NCBI RefSeq assembly: GCF_002024165.1
Contig: NZ_MWQN01000001.1
Span: forward strand, 5,332,001 to 5,396,000
DNA: 64,000 bases
Direction of reading: 5' to 3'
DNA from: Embleya scabrispora
GTDB lineage: Bacteria; Actinomycetota; Actinomycetes; Streptomycetales; Streptomycetaceae
Part shown: piece after piece, positions 7,629 to 16,398 of the stretch
Layout of the letters: each line of letters begins with the position of its first letter
How positions within the stretch are numbered: the stretch's first letter is position 1
Program-made: the position numbers and the translations under genes
Notes under the pieces: model-generated
Told to the model about the DNA's origin: nothing
What the model saw: only the letters and a program-made list of their open reading frames with translations
Database searches by the model: none

Positions 7629-9737
7629 ATGACGGCACGCACGGCACGCACGGCGCAGCCGGGAGGGAACCAGCCGCCGACCGGGGCCGAGGCGGACGGG
7701 TTCCGCCAGATCGTCTACCGGCGCCAGGACGACAGCCTGCTCGGCGGGCGCGGCCTGGGGCCGATCGCCTCCTCCGTGTCTCGGGACGAACTGCTTGGCT
7801 GGCACGACGAGTTGCGCGAGCACGTGGCGGTCGACGCGGAGGACCGGGGGGCGCCGGTGACCAGCGTCGCGCTGGTGCACACCGGTCGCGGCGCGGCGGT
7901 GGTCCGGCGCGAGTACGTGGTCGACGGGAACAACGCGCGCGTACTGCTCGACCCCGGCCGCGACCTGGGCCCGCATGCCGCGCTCGTGCTCACCCAGGAG
8001 GCCGTGTGGGCGGGGGAGCCGGCCCTGGAGGACATCCCGCGCGGCTACGGACTCGCGCCGCTGGCCCCGGACTTCGTGGCCGCCGCGCTGGACGGGCACG
8101 CCGAGCGGCTGCGCGGCCGGGCACGCGAGCAGGCCTATCTGCTGGAGGTCGCGGTCGCCGCCGTACTGCGGCACCCGGGCCGGTTCTTCTCGTTCCGCCA
8201 GGCGGACGTGGGCATCGATCCGGTGCCGATGTTGTGGGGGTTGTCCGACCTGCTGCTGTGGCTGGTGCCGGTGTCCTTCACGTTCTCCACCTTCGAGACG
8301 CTGGACCACTCGGGCAAGCCGAGGTTCGTGGTGCTGCCGCGCCGGCCGCGCGACGCGCAGCCGTGGGCGGGCCGCTACCGGTTGGTGGTGGGGGAGGAGC
8401 CCAAGGCCGGTTCGGACGTGCACGCGCATGCGGCGGCGCTGCTGGTGAGCCGGTACACCGACACCGACTGGCCGGGGATCCACCGGCTCCTGGAGGGCAT
8501 GCGCGACCTGCGGCCGCTGCCGCACGAGCGGGCCGAGGAGCGGTCCCGGGAGATCTGCGCCCGGTTGGGACGGCGGGGCTCGGGGTCCGGGTCGGGTGCG
8601 GCGGCGGTCGCGCCCGCGCGTGTGCCCCTGTACGAGCCCGCGCCGGTGCCGGTGCCCGCGCCGCCGCGCGCCGCCGCGGTCGCGCCGGCGCCGGTTCGGG
8701 ACCGGGGGCTGGCGAGCGAGAAGGCGCTGGTGGCCGCGGCGGAGCGGGTACGGCGCGGCGACGCGGCGGAGCGCGTCGAGCGGGAGCCCCGGGTGGTGAC
8801 GGTGACCACGGCCGAGGAGGAGCCGGCGTTCCCCTACCCGGCGGAGCCCTCGGCGCCCCGGGCCGCGTCGACCGTGTCGCCGCCCCGGCCGTCGCTGCCG
8901 TACTCGGCTCCGGCCGCCGCGAGTGCGGACGCCGCGGATGTGACCTGGTACGCCGACGACGGTGCGGTGTTCGAGGAGATCGAGGACGCCTTCACCGGGC
9001 CGTGGCCGGGCTTCGAGGAGGAGCGCGGCGAACTGCCGATACCCGCGCTGCCGCACACCGACGACGACCTCGACGCGGACCCGGACGCCGAACCGGGCGC
9101 GGTCGGCGGACGCGAGAGCCCGCCGACCCCGGGCACGCCGCCGACCAGCGCCGGGAACGCGCCGTGGAGCGTGTGGGCCGAATTCGGCATCCCGGACACC
9201 GAGGTGAACAAGATACGGCGCGCGGTCAAGCGTCTTCCGGACAAGCCGACGCTGCGCGAACGCGCGCTCGGCGGCGGCGCGGCCAAGACCGAGGTCGCCG
9301 CGATCGACAACATCGTCACCCTCGCGGTCGCGCTGCGGTTGGCCGACCTGCGGGTGTTGCCGGTGATCGCGGACCGGCTGACCACGCGCCTGGAACAGCG
9401 CCGCCGCCAGCTGGCCCCCGAGGCGTGGAACCCGGACGACATGCGGGCGATGCGCGAAACGGTGCTGGACGCCGAACAGTTCGGGGACCGCCTGGAGGCG
9501 GCCGGCGCGGGCGAGAAACGCACCCGCAAGCTGCTCGAACAGCTCCTCGTGGTGGTGCTGGCCCCCAAGACCGACACGAAGGGGGTGCTGCGCCAGATCG
9601 CGATCTGCGTACTCTCCGACCGCCGGGACCGCTCCCCGAACCCGCTGATCGAGGAAATCCTCCTCAACAGCCAATGGGGCGAGGACTTCCGCACCGAACT
9701 GGGCCGCCGCTGGTCCGAACAGAACCCACCCCGCTGA
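7629..9737 (+). CDS. GAP1-N2-like paralogue without GTPase (third copy)
   Basis: This 702-residue protein begins with a Thr/Ala/Arg-rich segment and then FRQIVYRRQDDSLLGGRG, the hallmark of the two preceding paralogues. VAAVLRHPGRFF, MLWGL and FTFSTFE (near residue 218) follow in the same order. A long disordered linker (about 310-510) rich in Pro, Ala and acidic residues precedes a helical, charged C-terminal domain (about 515-702) that differs from that of the second copy. No nucleotide-binding motif is visible. The ATG at 7629 is chosen over upstream in-frame codons because those lie deep inside the preceding gene. It is the last gene of the operon; the 206 nt downstream hold no gene. Confidence 0.8.
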   Translation: MTARTARTAQPGGNQPPTGAEADGFRQIVYRRQDDSLLGGRGLGPIASSVSRDELLGWHDELREHVAVDAEDRGAPVTSVALVHTGRGAAVVRREYVVDGNNARVLLDPGRDLGPHAALVLTQEAVWAGEPALEDIPRGYGLAPLAPDFVAAALDGHAERLRGRAREQAYLLEVAVAAVLRHPGRFFSFRQADVGIDPVPMLWGLSDLLLWLVPVSFTFSTFETLDHSGKPRFVVLPRRPRDAQPWAGRYRLVVGEEPKAGSDVHAHAAALLVSRYTDTDWPGIHRLLEGMRDLRPLPHERAEERSREICARLGRRGSGSGSGAAAVAPARVPLYEPAPVPVPAPPRAAAVAPAPVRDRGLASEKALVAAAERVRRGDAAERVEREPRVVTVTTAEEEPAFPYPAEPSAPRAASTVSPPRPSLPYSAPAAASADAADVTWYADDGAVFEEIEDAFTGPWPGFEEERGELPIPALPHTDDDLDADPDAEPGAVGGRESPPTPGTPPTSAGNAPWSVWAEFGIPDTEVNKIRRAVKRLPDKPTLRERALGGGAAKTEVAAIDNIVTLAVALRLADLRVLPVIADRLTTRLEQRRRQLAPEAWNPDDMRAMRETVLDAEQFGDRLEAAGAGEKRTRKLLEQLLVVVLAPKTDTKGVLRQIAICVLSDRRDRSPNPLIEEILLNSQWGEDFRTELGRRWSEQNPPR

Positions 9738-9865
9738 AGCCTCCCGGCGCCGGGGACGGGTGATGGCCCGCGGCGCGGCCGGGGTGGTGTGGTGGTGGGG
9801 CCGGGTGTGGCGCGAGGGGCTCGCTCGGCCTGTTCGGGGCGGGGCGGAAAAAATGTGGCCGACCG

Positions 9866-9889
9866 TGTCGAGATCGCGTGGCCGGCTTC
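9866..9889 (+). promoter_or_regulatory. Candidate ECF42 autoregulated promoter
   Basis: TGTCGA at 9866-9871 is followed 15 nt later by TTC (9887-9889), about 55 nt before the DGPF gene start. As I recall, ECF42 target promoters in Streptomyces carry TGTCGA in the -35 region and CGA or TTC in the -10 region. The ECF42 gene itself lies in the downstream operon, so self-activation is likely. This is a motif match by eye only. Confidence 0.45.
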
Positions 9890-9943
9890 GTCCCCGGGGT
9901 GAGCGCGACCACAATGGGCGCACCGCCTTCGAGGAGAACGATC

Positions 9944-10354
9944 ATGGCCAAGTACCTGCTGCTCAAGCACTACCGCGGCGCTCCGGCCTCGGTCAACGAC
10001 GTGCCGATGGACCGTTGGACGCCGGAGGAGATCACCGCGCACGTGGGATACATGAACGACTTCGCGGATCGCCTGAAGGAGACCGGCGAGTTCGTCGACA
10101 GTCAGGCGCTGACCCCGCAGGGGGCCTGGGTCCGGTACGACGGCGAGGGGCGCCCGCCGGTCACCGACGGCCCGTTCGCCGAGACCAAGGACCTGATCGC
10201 CGGTTGGATGATCATCGACGTCGACACCTACGAGCGCGCCGTCGAGTTGGCCGGGGAACTGTCGGCCGCCCCCGGCGCGGGCGGCAAGCCGATCCACGAG
10301 TGGCTGGAGGTGCGCCCGTTCATGAGCCCCTCGCAGCACACCATCGCGGAGTGA
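9944..10354 (+). CDS. DGPF/YCII-related domain protein (ECF42 partner)
   Basis: This 136-residue protein belongs to the YCII-related/DGPF family: MAKYLLLKHYRG at the start, VRYDGEGRPPVTDGPFAETK with the eponymous DGPF motif (about residues 81-84), and GGKPIHEWLEVRPF at the end. The start ATG has a strong GAGGAGAA ribosome site 6 nt upstream, which rules out the longer in-frame extension. The sigma factor gene follows after one base. Pairing of DGPF proteins with ECF42 sigma factors is an established genomic association. The biochemical role of the DGPF protein is unsettled (stress or antibiotic-related functions have been proposed), and the family has a ferredoxin-like dimeric fold. Confidence 0.9.
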   Translation: MAKYLLLKHYRGAPASVNDVPMDRWTPEEITAHVGYMNDFADRLKETGEFVDSQALTPQGAWVRYDGEGRPPVTDGPFAETKDLIAGWMIIDVDTYERAVELAGELSAAPGAGGKPIHEWLEVRPFMSPSQHTIAE

Positions 10355-10355
10355 C

Positions 10356-11507
10356 GTGACCACCGGCATGAACGAGACACTGCTCCGCGGCCTCACGCCG
10401 AGCGTGCTCGGGATCCTCGTCCGCCGCGGAGCCGACTTCGCGGCGGCCGAGGACGCCGTACAGGACGCGCTGGTCGAGGCGATCCGCGTCTGGCCGACCG
10501 ACCCGCCGCGGGACCCGAAGGGCTGGTTGGTCACCGCGGCGTGGCGCAAGTTCCTCGACGCGACCCGCGCGGACGCGGCCCGGCGCCGGCGCGAGGACCT
10601 CGTCGACGAGGAGCCGGCGCCCGGGCCCGCGCCCGCGGCGGACGACACGCTCCGGCTCTACTTCCTGTGCGCGCACCCGTCGCTGACGCCGTCCTCGGCC
10701 GTCGCGCTCACGCTGCGTGCCGTCGGCGGGCTGACCACCCGCCAGATCGCCCAGGCGTACCTGGTGCCCGAGGCGACCATGGCACAGCGCATCAGCCGGG
10801 CCAAGCGCACGGTCGCCGGCGTGCGGTTCGACCGGCCCGGCGATGTGGCCACGGTGCTGCGCGTGTTGTACCTGGTCTTCAACGAGGGCTACTCCGGTGA
10901 CGTGGACCTGGCCGCCGAGGCCATCCGGCTCACCCGGCAGCTCGCCGCCGCGATCGACCACCCGGAGGTCGCGGGCCTGCTCGCGCTGATGCTGCTCCAC
11001 CATGCCCGGCGCGCCGCCCGGACCTCGCCGGACGGCGGCCTGGTGCCGCTCGCCGAGCAGGACCGGGGCCGGTGGGACACCCGCATGATCGCCGAGGGCG
11101 TGGCGATCCTGCAGGCGGCGCTGGTCCGCGACCGGCTGGGCGAGTACCAGGCCCAGGCCGCCATCGCGGCGCTGCACGCCGACGCGCCGGCCGCCGAGGA
11201 GACCGACTGGGTGCAGATCGTCGAGTGGTACGACGAGCTGATGCGCCTGACCGACAACCCCGTGGTCCGGCTCAACCGCGCGGTGGCCGTGGGCGAGGCC
11301 GACGGACCACGCGCCGGACTGGCGGCACTCGCGGCGCTGGACGACTCGCTGCCGCGCCACACGGCGGTGGCGGCGTACCTCCACGAACGCGACGGCGACC
11401 CGGCGACGGCGGCACGGCTGTACGCCGAGGCGGCCCACAAGGCCGGCAACCTCGCCGAACGCAACCACCTGACCCGCCGAGCCGCCCACCTCAACGCCCT
11501 TCGCTGA
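10356..11507 (+). CDS. ECF42-type RNA polymerase sigma factor with C-terminal TPR-like extension
   Basis: This 383-residue protein has a sigma-2 region (about 10-75: ADFAAAEDAVQDALVEAI, PKGWLVTAAWRKFLD) and a sigma-4 region (about 105-160: SAVALTLRAVGGLTTRQIA, ATMAQRISRAKRTV). A long helical C-terminal region of about 200 residues follows (DUF6596/TPR-like, VRLNRAVAVGEADGP). Length and architecture match ECF42. The GTG start lies 1 nt after the stop of the DGPF gene. In this group the C-terminal extension, rather than an anti-sigma factor, is thought to control activity, and no anti-sigma gene is adjacent. Autoregulation through the promoter at 9866-9889 is likely. Confidence 0.93.
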   Translation: MTTGMNETLLRGLTPSVLGILVRRGADFAAAEDAVQDALVEAIRVWPTDPPRDPKGWLVTAAWRKFLDATRADAARRRREDLVDEEPAPGPAPAADDTLRLYFLCAHPSLTPSSAVALTLRAVGGLTTRQIAQAYLVPEATMAQRISRAKRTVAGVRFDRPGDVATVLRVLYLVFNEGYSGDVDLAAEAIRLTRQLAAAIDHPEVAGLLALMLLHHARRAARTSPDGGLVPLAEQDRGRWDTRMIAEGVAILQAALVRDRLGEYQAQAAIAALHADAPAAEETDWVQIVEWYDELMRLTDNPVVRLNRAVAVGEADGPRAGLAALAALDDSLPRHTAVAAYLHERDGDPATAARLYAEAAHKAGNLAERNHLTRRAAHLNALR

Positions 11508-11541
11508 CCGCGGAGCGGGAATGGGGTGTGGGGTCGCCGCC

Positions 11542-11958
11542 GGTCCTCATGCGCCGGACGGGCTGGGGGTCGGCTCGCCTGTGCCCGATGCCGGATCGGT
11601 GGCGGGTTGGCCGGCCTGCGGCCCGCTGGTCCTCAAGCGCCGGACGGGCTGGCTGTGCGCTCGCCTGTGTCCGATGGCCGTCCGGCGGCGTGTCGGCCGG
11701 CCTGCGGCCTGCTGGTCCTCATGCGCCGGACGGGCTGGGTTTTGGTTCGCCTGTGCCCGATGCCGGGCCGGTGGCGTGTCGGCCGGCCTGCGGGCCGCTG
11801 GTCCTCAAGCGCCGGACGGGCTGGGGTTTGTGGTCCGAGCGTTTTTGGTTCGGCCTGCGGGCCGCTGGTTCTCAAGCGTCGGGCGGGCTGGGGTTTGTGG
11901 TCCGAGCGTTTTTGGTTCGGCCTGCGGGCCGCTGGTTCTCAAGCGTCGGGCGGGCTGG
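11542..11958. repeat. Six-copy spaced tandem repeat (25-nt core, 86/67-nt period)
   Basis: A 25-nt core that begins GGTCCTCAAGCGCCGGAC and ends GGGCTGG recurs at 11542, 11628, 11714, 11800, 11867 and 11934. The first four starts are exactly 86 nt apart and the last two steps are exactly 67 nt. The blocks 11825-11891 and 11892-11958 are identical 67-nt units, so they are a recent duplication. Copies vary at CTCAAGCGCC / CTCATGCGCC and, in the last two, TTCTCAAGCGTCGGGC. The core resembles an intergenic repeat common in Streptomyces genomes. The array fills most of the 611-nt gap between the sigma factor and tyrA, which otherwise holds no convincing gene. Confidence 0.9.
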
Positions 11959-12118
11959 GGTTTGTGGGCGGAGCGTTTTGGCTTGGGTTGGTTCGGTTTT
12001 CGGGCGGGGTGGGTTTTGGCTCGTCTGTGTGCCGGATCGGCGGCGGGCGGATCCGTTCGATGGGTCGGGTGGCGGGGTTGGTTGGGTGACCGTTTCCGCC
12101 GGTGATGGACCTCGGGGG

Positions 12119-13204
12119 TCAGCGTTGTACCGTCCAGCCGCTGTTGCGTAGGGCGAGGGTGAGGGCGTCGGCGCGTTGGGGGGCGACCTGGAGTTCGACC
12201 AGGCCGGCCGGGCGGCCCTGGGCGTGGTCGATGCGGATGTCCTCGATGTTGACCTCGGCGCGGCCGACGTCGGCGAAAAGGCGGGCCAGTTCCCCCGGGC
12301 GGTCGGGGACGACCACCGGGATCGCCTCGTAGACGGCGGCCGGTTCGCCGTGCTTGCCAGGAATCCGCGCGTGGCCGGCGTTGCCGCGCCGCAGCAGCGC
12401 CTCGATGCCGCGCGTGCCCACCTCGCGCTTGGCCGCGTCGTCGGCCGCCAGCGACCGCAACGCGCCCACCACGGCGTCCAGATCGCCGGCGAGGCCCGCC
12501 AGCACGTCGGCCACCGCGTCGGCGTTGGCGCCCAGGATGTCGATCCACAGCCGCGGGTCGGAGCCCGCGATCCGGGTCACGTCCCGCACCCCCTGCCCCG
12601 CGAGCCGGGTGTCGGTGTCCTGCGCGTGTTCCAGCCGCGCGGCCATCAGCGCGGACACCAGGTGCGGCGCGTGCGACACCAGCGCCACCGCGTGGTCGTG
12701 GTCGCGCGGCTTCATCACCACCGGTACGGCGCGACACAGCGACACCATCTCCAGCGCCCGGTTGAGCGTCTCGGTGTCGGTCTCCCGCGAGGGCGTGAGC
12801 ACCCACGGCCGCCCCTCGAACAGGTCGCCGCGCGCCGCCAGCGGCCCGGAGCGCTCCCGCCCGGCGAGCGGATGCCCGCCGATGTAGCGCCCGAGGTCGC
12901 AGCCCAGCGCGGCGACCTCGGCCAGCGGCTGCTCCTTCACGCTCGCCACGTCGGTGTAGCTCAGCGCCAACCGCGACTCCTGTACCTGCCGCAGGGTTTC
13001 CGCGATCCGCCCCGGCGGCACCGCGAGCACCGCCAGGTCCACCGGTTCGGCCGGCGCCGCGTCGAGGCCCGCGCCCATCGCCGCCGCCGTCTGCACCGCC
13101 GTCTTGTCGTGGTCGCGCAGATACACCGTGACCCCGCGCGAGGTCAGCGCGAGCGCGACGGATGTGCCGATCAGTCCGGTGCCGACCACGGCGGCGGTAC
13201 GCAC
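12119..13204 (-). CDS. tyrA: Prephenate dehydrogenase
   Basis: This 361-residue protein catalyses NAD(P)+-dependent oxidative decarboxylation of prephenate to 4-hydroxyphenylpyruvate in tyrosine synthesis (cytosolic). The N-terminal Rossmann motif is VVGTGLIGTSVALAL (residues 6-20). The family's substrate-site region is IGGHPLAGRERSG (about 112), followed by VSHAPHLVSALMA. An ACT domain at the C-terminus (about 290-345, IPVVVPDRPGELARLFADVG) suggests allosteric feedback control. The start is GTG with GGAG 8 nt upstream. It is divergent from cmk, with a 178-nt shared promoter region. The tyrA-cmk-plsC-der neighbourhood is conserved in streptomycetes. Confidence 0.95.
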   Translation of the reverse strand: MRTAAVVGTGLIGTSVALALTSRGVTVYLRDHDKTAVQTAAAMGAGLDAAPAEPVDLAVLAVPPGRIAETLRQVQESRLALSYTDVASVKEQPLAEVAALGCDLGRYIGGHPLAGRERSGPLAARGDLFEGRPWVLTPSRETDTETLNRALEMVSLCRAVPVVMKPRDHDHAVALVSHAPHLVSALMAARLEHAQDTDTRLAGQGVRDVTRIAGSDPRLWIDILGANADAVADVLAGLAGDLDAVVGALRSLAADDAAKREVGTRGIEALLRRGNAGHARIPGKHGEPAAVYEAIPVVVPDRPGELARLFADVGRAEVNIEDIRIDHAQGRPAGLVELQVAPQRADALTLALRNSGWTVQR

Positions 13205-13382
13205 GACGGGAACTCCAAGGGGCGGGTGACGGAATAATGGGGGAACCGACCAAGGCTATCCGTGACGGTACCCTCGGGCGGTGTCCTATCGCCCCGCGGC
13301 CTCCGCAGCGCCGCCCGGTTCGGCAATACCCGCGACGGCCCCCGGGCCGGCAAGCAGCCAGACAAGTGAAAGGTCGGCGACC

Positions 13383-14069
13383 GTGGAAGCCCGTACGCCG
13401 CTCGCGACCGCCGTGGTCGCCATCGACGGCCCGTCCGGTTCCGGAAAGTCCAGCGTCTCGCGTGCGGTCGCCGCCCGCCTGGGCCTGCGCTACCTGGACA
13501 CGGGCGCGATGTACCGGGCGATGACGTGGTGGATGCTCACCAACGGCGTCGACATCCACGACCCGGCCGCGGTGGCCGCGGCCTCCGACAAGCCGCAGAT
13601 CGTCTCCGGGACCGCGCCGGACGGGCCCACCATCACCGTCGACGGCCGGGACGCGGCCGGCCCGATCCGCACCGACGAGGTGACCAAGGCGGTCAGCGCG
13701 GTCAGCGCCGTGCCCGAGGTGCGCACCCGCCTGGTCGACCTGCAGCGGGCGGTGATCGGCGCGGGCGGCATCGTGGTCGAGGGCCGCGACATCGCGAGCG
13801 TGGTGGCCCCGGACGCGCCGGTCAAGGTGTACCTGACCGCCTCCGAGGCGGCCCGCGCCGCGCGCCGCAACGCCGAGCTGACCGGTACGCAGGCCACCAG
13901 CGTCGAGGACACCCGGGCCGACCTGGCCCGCCGGGACGCGCTGGACTCGGGCCGCGCGGTCGCGCCCGCCGGGATGGCCGAGGGCGCGATCCTGGTCGAC
14001 ACCACCGAGCTGAACCGCGAACAGGTGGTCGACCACCTGCTCGCCCTGGTCGCGGAACACGTGCGGTGA
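13383..14069 (+). CDS. cmk: Cytidylate kinase
   Basis: This 228-residue CMP/dCMP kinase performs ATP-dependent phosphorylation of CMP in pyrimidine salvage. It has an N-terminal Walker [19 protein letters not shown] (about 11-28) and [16 protein letters not shown], the CMP-binding region typical of Cmk. It also has [23 protein letters not shown] and the lid region RRNAELTG. The in-frame open region extends upstream to 13281. I choose the GTG at 13383 because it gives the family's usual length and has GAAAGG about 10 nt upstream. The last bases, GTGA, overlap the start of the next gene, so the two are translationally coupled. Confidence 0.95.
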   Translation: MEARTPLATAVVAIDGPSGSGKSSVSRAVAARLGLRYLDTGAMYRAMTWWMLTNGVDIHDPAAVAAASDKPQIVSGTAPDGPTITVDGRDAAGPIRTDEVTKAVSAVSAVPEVRTRLVDLQRAVIGAGGIVVEGRDIASVVAPDAPVKVYLTASEAARAARRNAELTGTQATSVEDTRADLARRDALDSGRAVAPAGMAEGAILVDTTELNREQVVDHLLALVAEHVR

Positions 14070-14761
14070 CCGCGACCCTCGGCGCCACCGCCAAGCCCGC
14101 GCCTACCACGCCCGCACCCCCCAGGCCCCCGCTCGCCGGCGCCGCGCACTTCATCGGCGAGCCGCTGCTGCGCAGTTTCTGGAAGGTGCGCGCGCTGGGC
14201 ACCTGGCACGTACCGACGAGCGGTCCGGTGATCCTGGCGGGCAACCACGCCAACTTCGTCGACGGGCCGATGCTCTTCGCGTTCGCCCCGCGACCCACGC
14301 AGGTGCTGGTCAAGCGCGAGATGTTCGCCGGCGCGCTGGGCCCGATCCTGCGCGGGATCGGCCACATCCCGGTCCAGCGCGGCGTCGCGGACCGCCGGAT
14401 GATCACCGATTCGCTCGACGTGCTGGCCGCCGGCGGCGCGCTCGGGGTGTTCCCCGAGGGCACGCGGGGGCAGGCCGACTTCTCGGCAGTGCACAATGGA
14501 CTTGCATATCTGGCATTGCGCTCCGGGGCACCCATCGTCCCGGTGGCCTGCCTCGGCACCGGTGCGCGGGGATCCTCGATCGGTGCATTGCCGGGTCTGC
14601 GCTCCCGGATCGACGTGGTCTACGGCAAGCCCTTCCGGGCCGTCGAGAACGCCGACCGCCGGGCCACCCGCAAGGCCGTCCAGGCCGCGTCCGACCGCAT
14701 CGTCGAACGGCTCACCGCGCACCTGCGCGAGGCCGAGCGGATGACCGGTCGCGCCAGCTGA
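14066..14761 (+). CDS. 1-acyl-sn-glycerol-3-phosphate acyltransferase (PlsC family)
   Basis: This 231-residue lysophosphatidic-acid acyltransferase-type enzyme acts in phospholipid synthesis at the membrane. The acyltransferase blocks are present: block I NHANFVDG (an NHxxxxD motif, about residues 57-63), block [10 protein letters not shown], block III FPEGTRG and block [12 protein letters not shown]. The start is the GTG of the GTGA overlap with cmk; the long upstream in-frame extension is antisense-like shadow inside cmk. It lies in the conserved cmk-plsC-der operon, 53 nt before der. No strong transmembrane segment is seen, so membrane association is presumably peripheral. Confidence 0.92.
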   Translation: MTATLGATAKPAPTTPAPPRPPLAGAAHFIGEPLLRSFWKVRALGTWHVPTSGPVILAGNHANFVDGPMLFAFAPRPTQVLVKREMFAGALGPILRGIGHIPVQRGVADRRMITDSLDVLAAGGALGVFPEGTRGQADFSAVHNGLAYLALRSGAPIVPVACLGTGARGSSIGALPGLRSRIDVVYGKPFRAVENADRRATRKAVQAASDRIVERLTAHLREAERMTGRAS

Positions 14762-14814
14762 CCAGGACCCCGACCGAGCTCACCCGAACCGCTACCCGAA
14801 CGAGGAACACCCCC

Positions 14815-16281
14815 ATGGAGCAGCACGCCGACGCCACGACCGAGGGCGCCTTCGACCCGGAGGCGTGGGAGGCGGGCTACGACCCCGACGAGTGGGTCGA
14901 CGTCGAAGGGGACGCCCCCGCCCGCGGCGGGCACGACGGGGAGGCGTCCGGCCCGCTGCCGGTGCTGGCCGTCGTCGGACGACCCAACGTGGGCAAGTCC
15001 ACGCTGGTCAACCGGATCATCGGGCGCCGCGAGGCGGTCGTGGAGGACACCCCCGGGGTGACGCGCGACCGGGTCTACTACGAGGCCACCTGGAACGGCC
15101 GCCGCTTCACCGTCGTGGACACCGGCGGCTGGGAGCGCGACGTGGTCGGCATCGACCTGTCGGTGGCGGTCCAGGCCGAATACGCGATCGAGTCGGCGGA
15201 CGCGGTGATGTTCGTGGTCGACGCGATCGTCGGCCCCACCGACAGCGACGAGGCCGTGGTCCGGGTGCTGCGCAAGGCCGGCAAGCCGGTCGTGCTGGCC
15301 GCCAACAAGGTCGACAACATGGCCCAGGAGGCGGACGCCGCCGCGCTGTGGTCGCTCGGCCTGGGCCAGCCCTGGCCGGTCTCGGCCGTGCACGGACGCG
15401 GCAGCGGCGACCTGCTCGACGCGGCGCTCGCGATCCTGCCGGAGGCCCCCGCACAGCGCTTCGGCGTCACCGAGGGCGGCCCGCGCCGGGTCGCCCTGCT
15501 CGGCCGCCCGAACGTGGGCAAGTCGAGCATGCTGAACAAGGTCGCCGGCGAGAACCGGGTGGTCGTGGACAAGATCGCGGGCACCACCCGCGACCCGGTC
15601 GACGAGCTGATCCAGCTCGGCGGCAAGACCTGGAAGTTCATCGACACCGCCGGCATCCGCCGCCGGGTGCACCTGACCCAGGGCGCCGACTTCTACGCGT
15701 CGCTGCGCACCACGGCCGCGCTGGAGAAGGCCGAGGTCGGGGTGATCCTGATCGACGCCAGCGAGCGGCTGACCGAGCAGGACACCCGGATCATCTCGCT
15801 CGCCGTCGAGGCGGGGCGCGCGATCGTGATCGCGTACAACAAGTGGGACCTCATGGACGAGGAGCGCCGCTACTACCTCGAACGCGAGATCGAGCAGGAC
15901 CTGGTCCAGGTCACCTGGGCGCCCCGGGTGAACGTCTCGGCGCTGACCGGGCGGCACATGGAGAAGCTGGTCCCGGCCATCGAGACGGCGCTGGCCAGCT
16001 GGGAGAAGCGCATCCCCACCGGGCAGCTGAACGCGTTCCTGGGCACGCTGGTGGCCTCGCACCCGCACCCGATCCGCGGCGGCAAGCAGCCCCGCATCCT
16101 GTTCGGTACCCAGGCGGGCACCAAGCCGCCCCGGTTCGTGCTGTTCACCAGCGGCTTCCTGGAGGCCGGCTACCGTCGCTTCATCGAGCGCCGGTTGCGC
16201 GAGGAGTTCGGCTTCCCGGGCACGCCGATCGAGATCCGGATGAAGGTCAGGGAAAAGCGGGGTCGCAAGACCGGTCGGTGA
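14815..16281 (+). CDS. der: Ribosome-associated double GTPase Der (EngA)
   Basis: This 488-residue protein acts as a GTPase in maturation of the 50S ribosomal subunit. Two tandem Era-like G domains are visible: GRPNVGKST (about 55-63), DTGG and NKVD in the first; GRPNVGKSS (about 230), DTAG and NKWD in the second. A C-terminal KH-like domain follows, ending [11 protein letters not shown]. An acidic N-terminal extension of about 45 residues precedes G1, as in other actinobacteria. It starts at ATG and is the last gene of the cmk operon. A clear terminator stands 35 nt beyond the stop. Confidence 0.97.
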   Translation: MEQHADATTEGAFDPEAWEAGYDPDEWVDVEGDAPARGGHDGEASGPLPVLAVVGRPNVGKSTLVNRIIGRREAVVEDTPGVTRDRVYYEATWNGRRFTVVDTGGWERDVVGIDLSVAVQAEYAIESADAVMFVVDAIVGPTDSDEAVVRVLRKAGKPVVLAANKVDNMAQEADAAALWSLGLGQPWPVSAVHGRGSGDLLDAALAILPEAPAQRFGVTEGGPRRVALLGRPNVGKSSMLNKVAGENRVVVDKIAGTTRDPVDELIQLGGKTWKFIDTAGIRRRVHLTQGADFYASLRTTAALEKAEVGVILIDASERLTEQDTRIISLAVEAGRAIVIAYNKWDLMDEERRYYLEREIEQDLVQVTWAPRVNVSALTGRHMEKLVPAIETALASWEKRIPTGQLNAFLGTLVASHPHPIRGGKQPRILFGTQAGTKPPRFVLFTSGFLEAGYRRFIERRLREEFGFPGTPIEIRMKVREKRGRKTGR

Positions 16282-16315
16282 GTGCGGCGGGCTGTGGTGG
16301 CCCGTGGACGACCAG

Positions 16316-16350
16316 GAAGGGCCTGGACGCGCACGGCGTCCGGGCCCTTC
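16316..16350 (+). terminator. Hairpin terminator after der
   Basis: GAAGGGCCTGGACGC and GGCGTCCGGGCCCTTC form a stem of about 15 bp with one G-U pair and a very short loop, 35 nt after the der stop. There is no strong U-tract, as is usual in high-GC actinomycetes. Confidence 0.8.
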
Positions 16351-16398
16351 GTCTTCGCGTCTTCGTCGTTTCGGGATCCTTGCGCGCGCACCCTCGGG

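Noticed and set aside
11521-12105. Long open frame through the repeat array (194 codons, plus others in parallel frames)
   Set aside because: It only translates the repeats (Arg/Gly/Trp-rich peptides repeated), has no homology-like pattern, and other frames are equally open.
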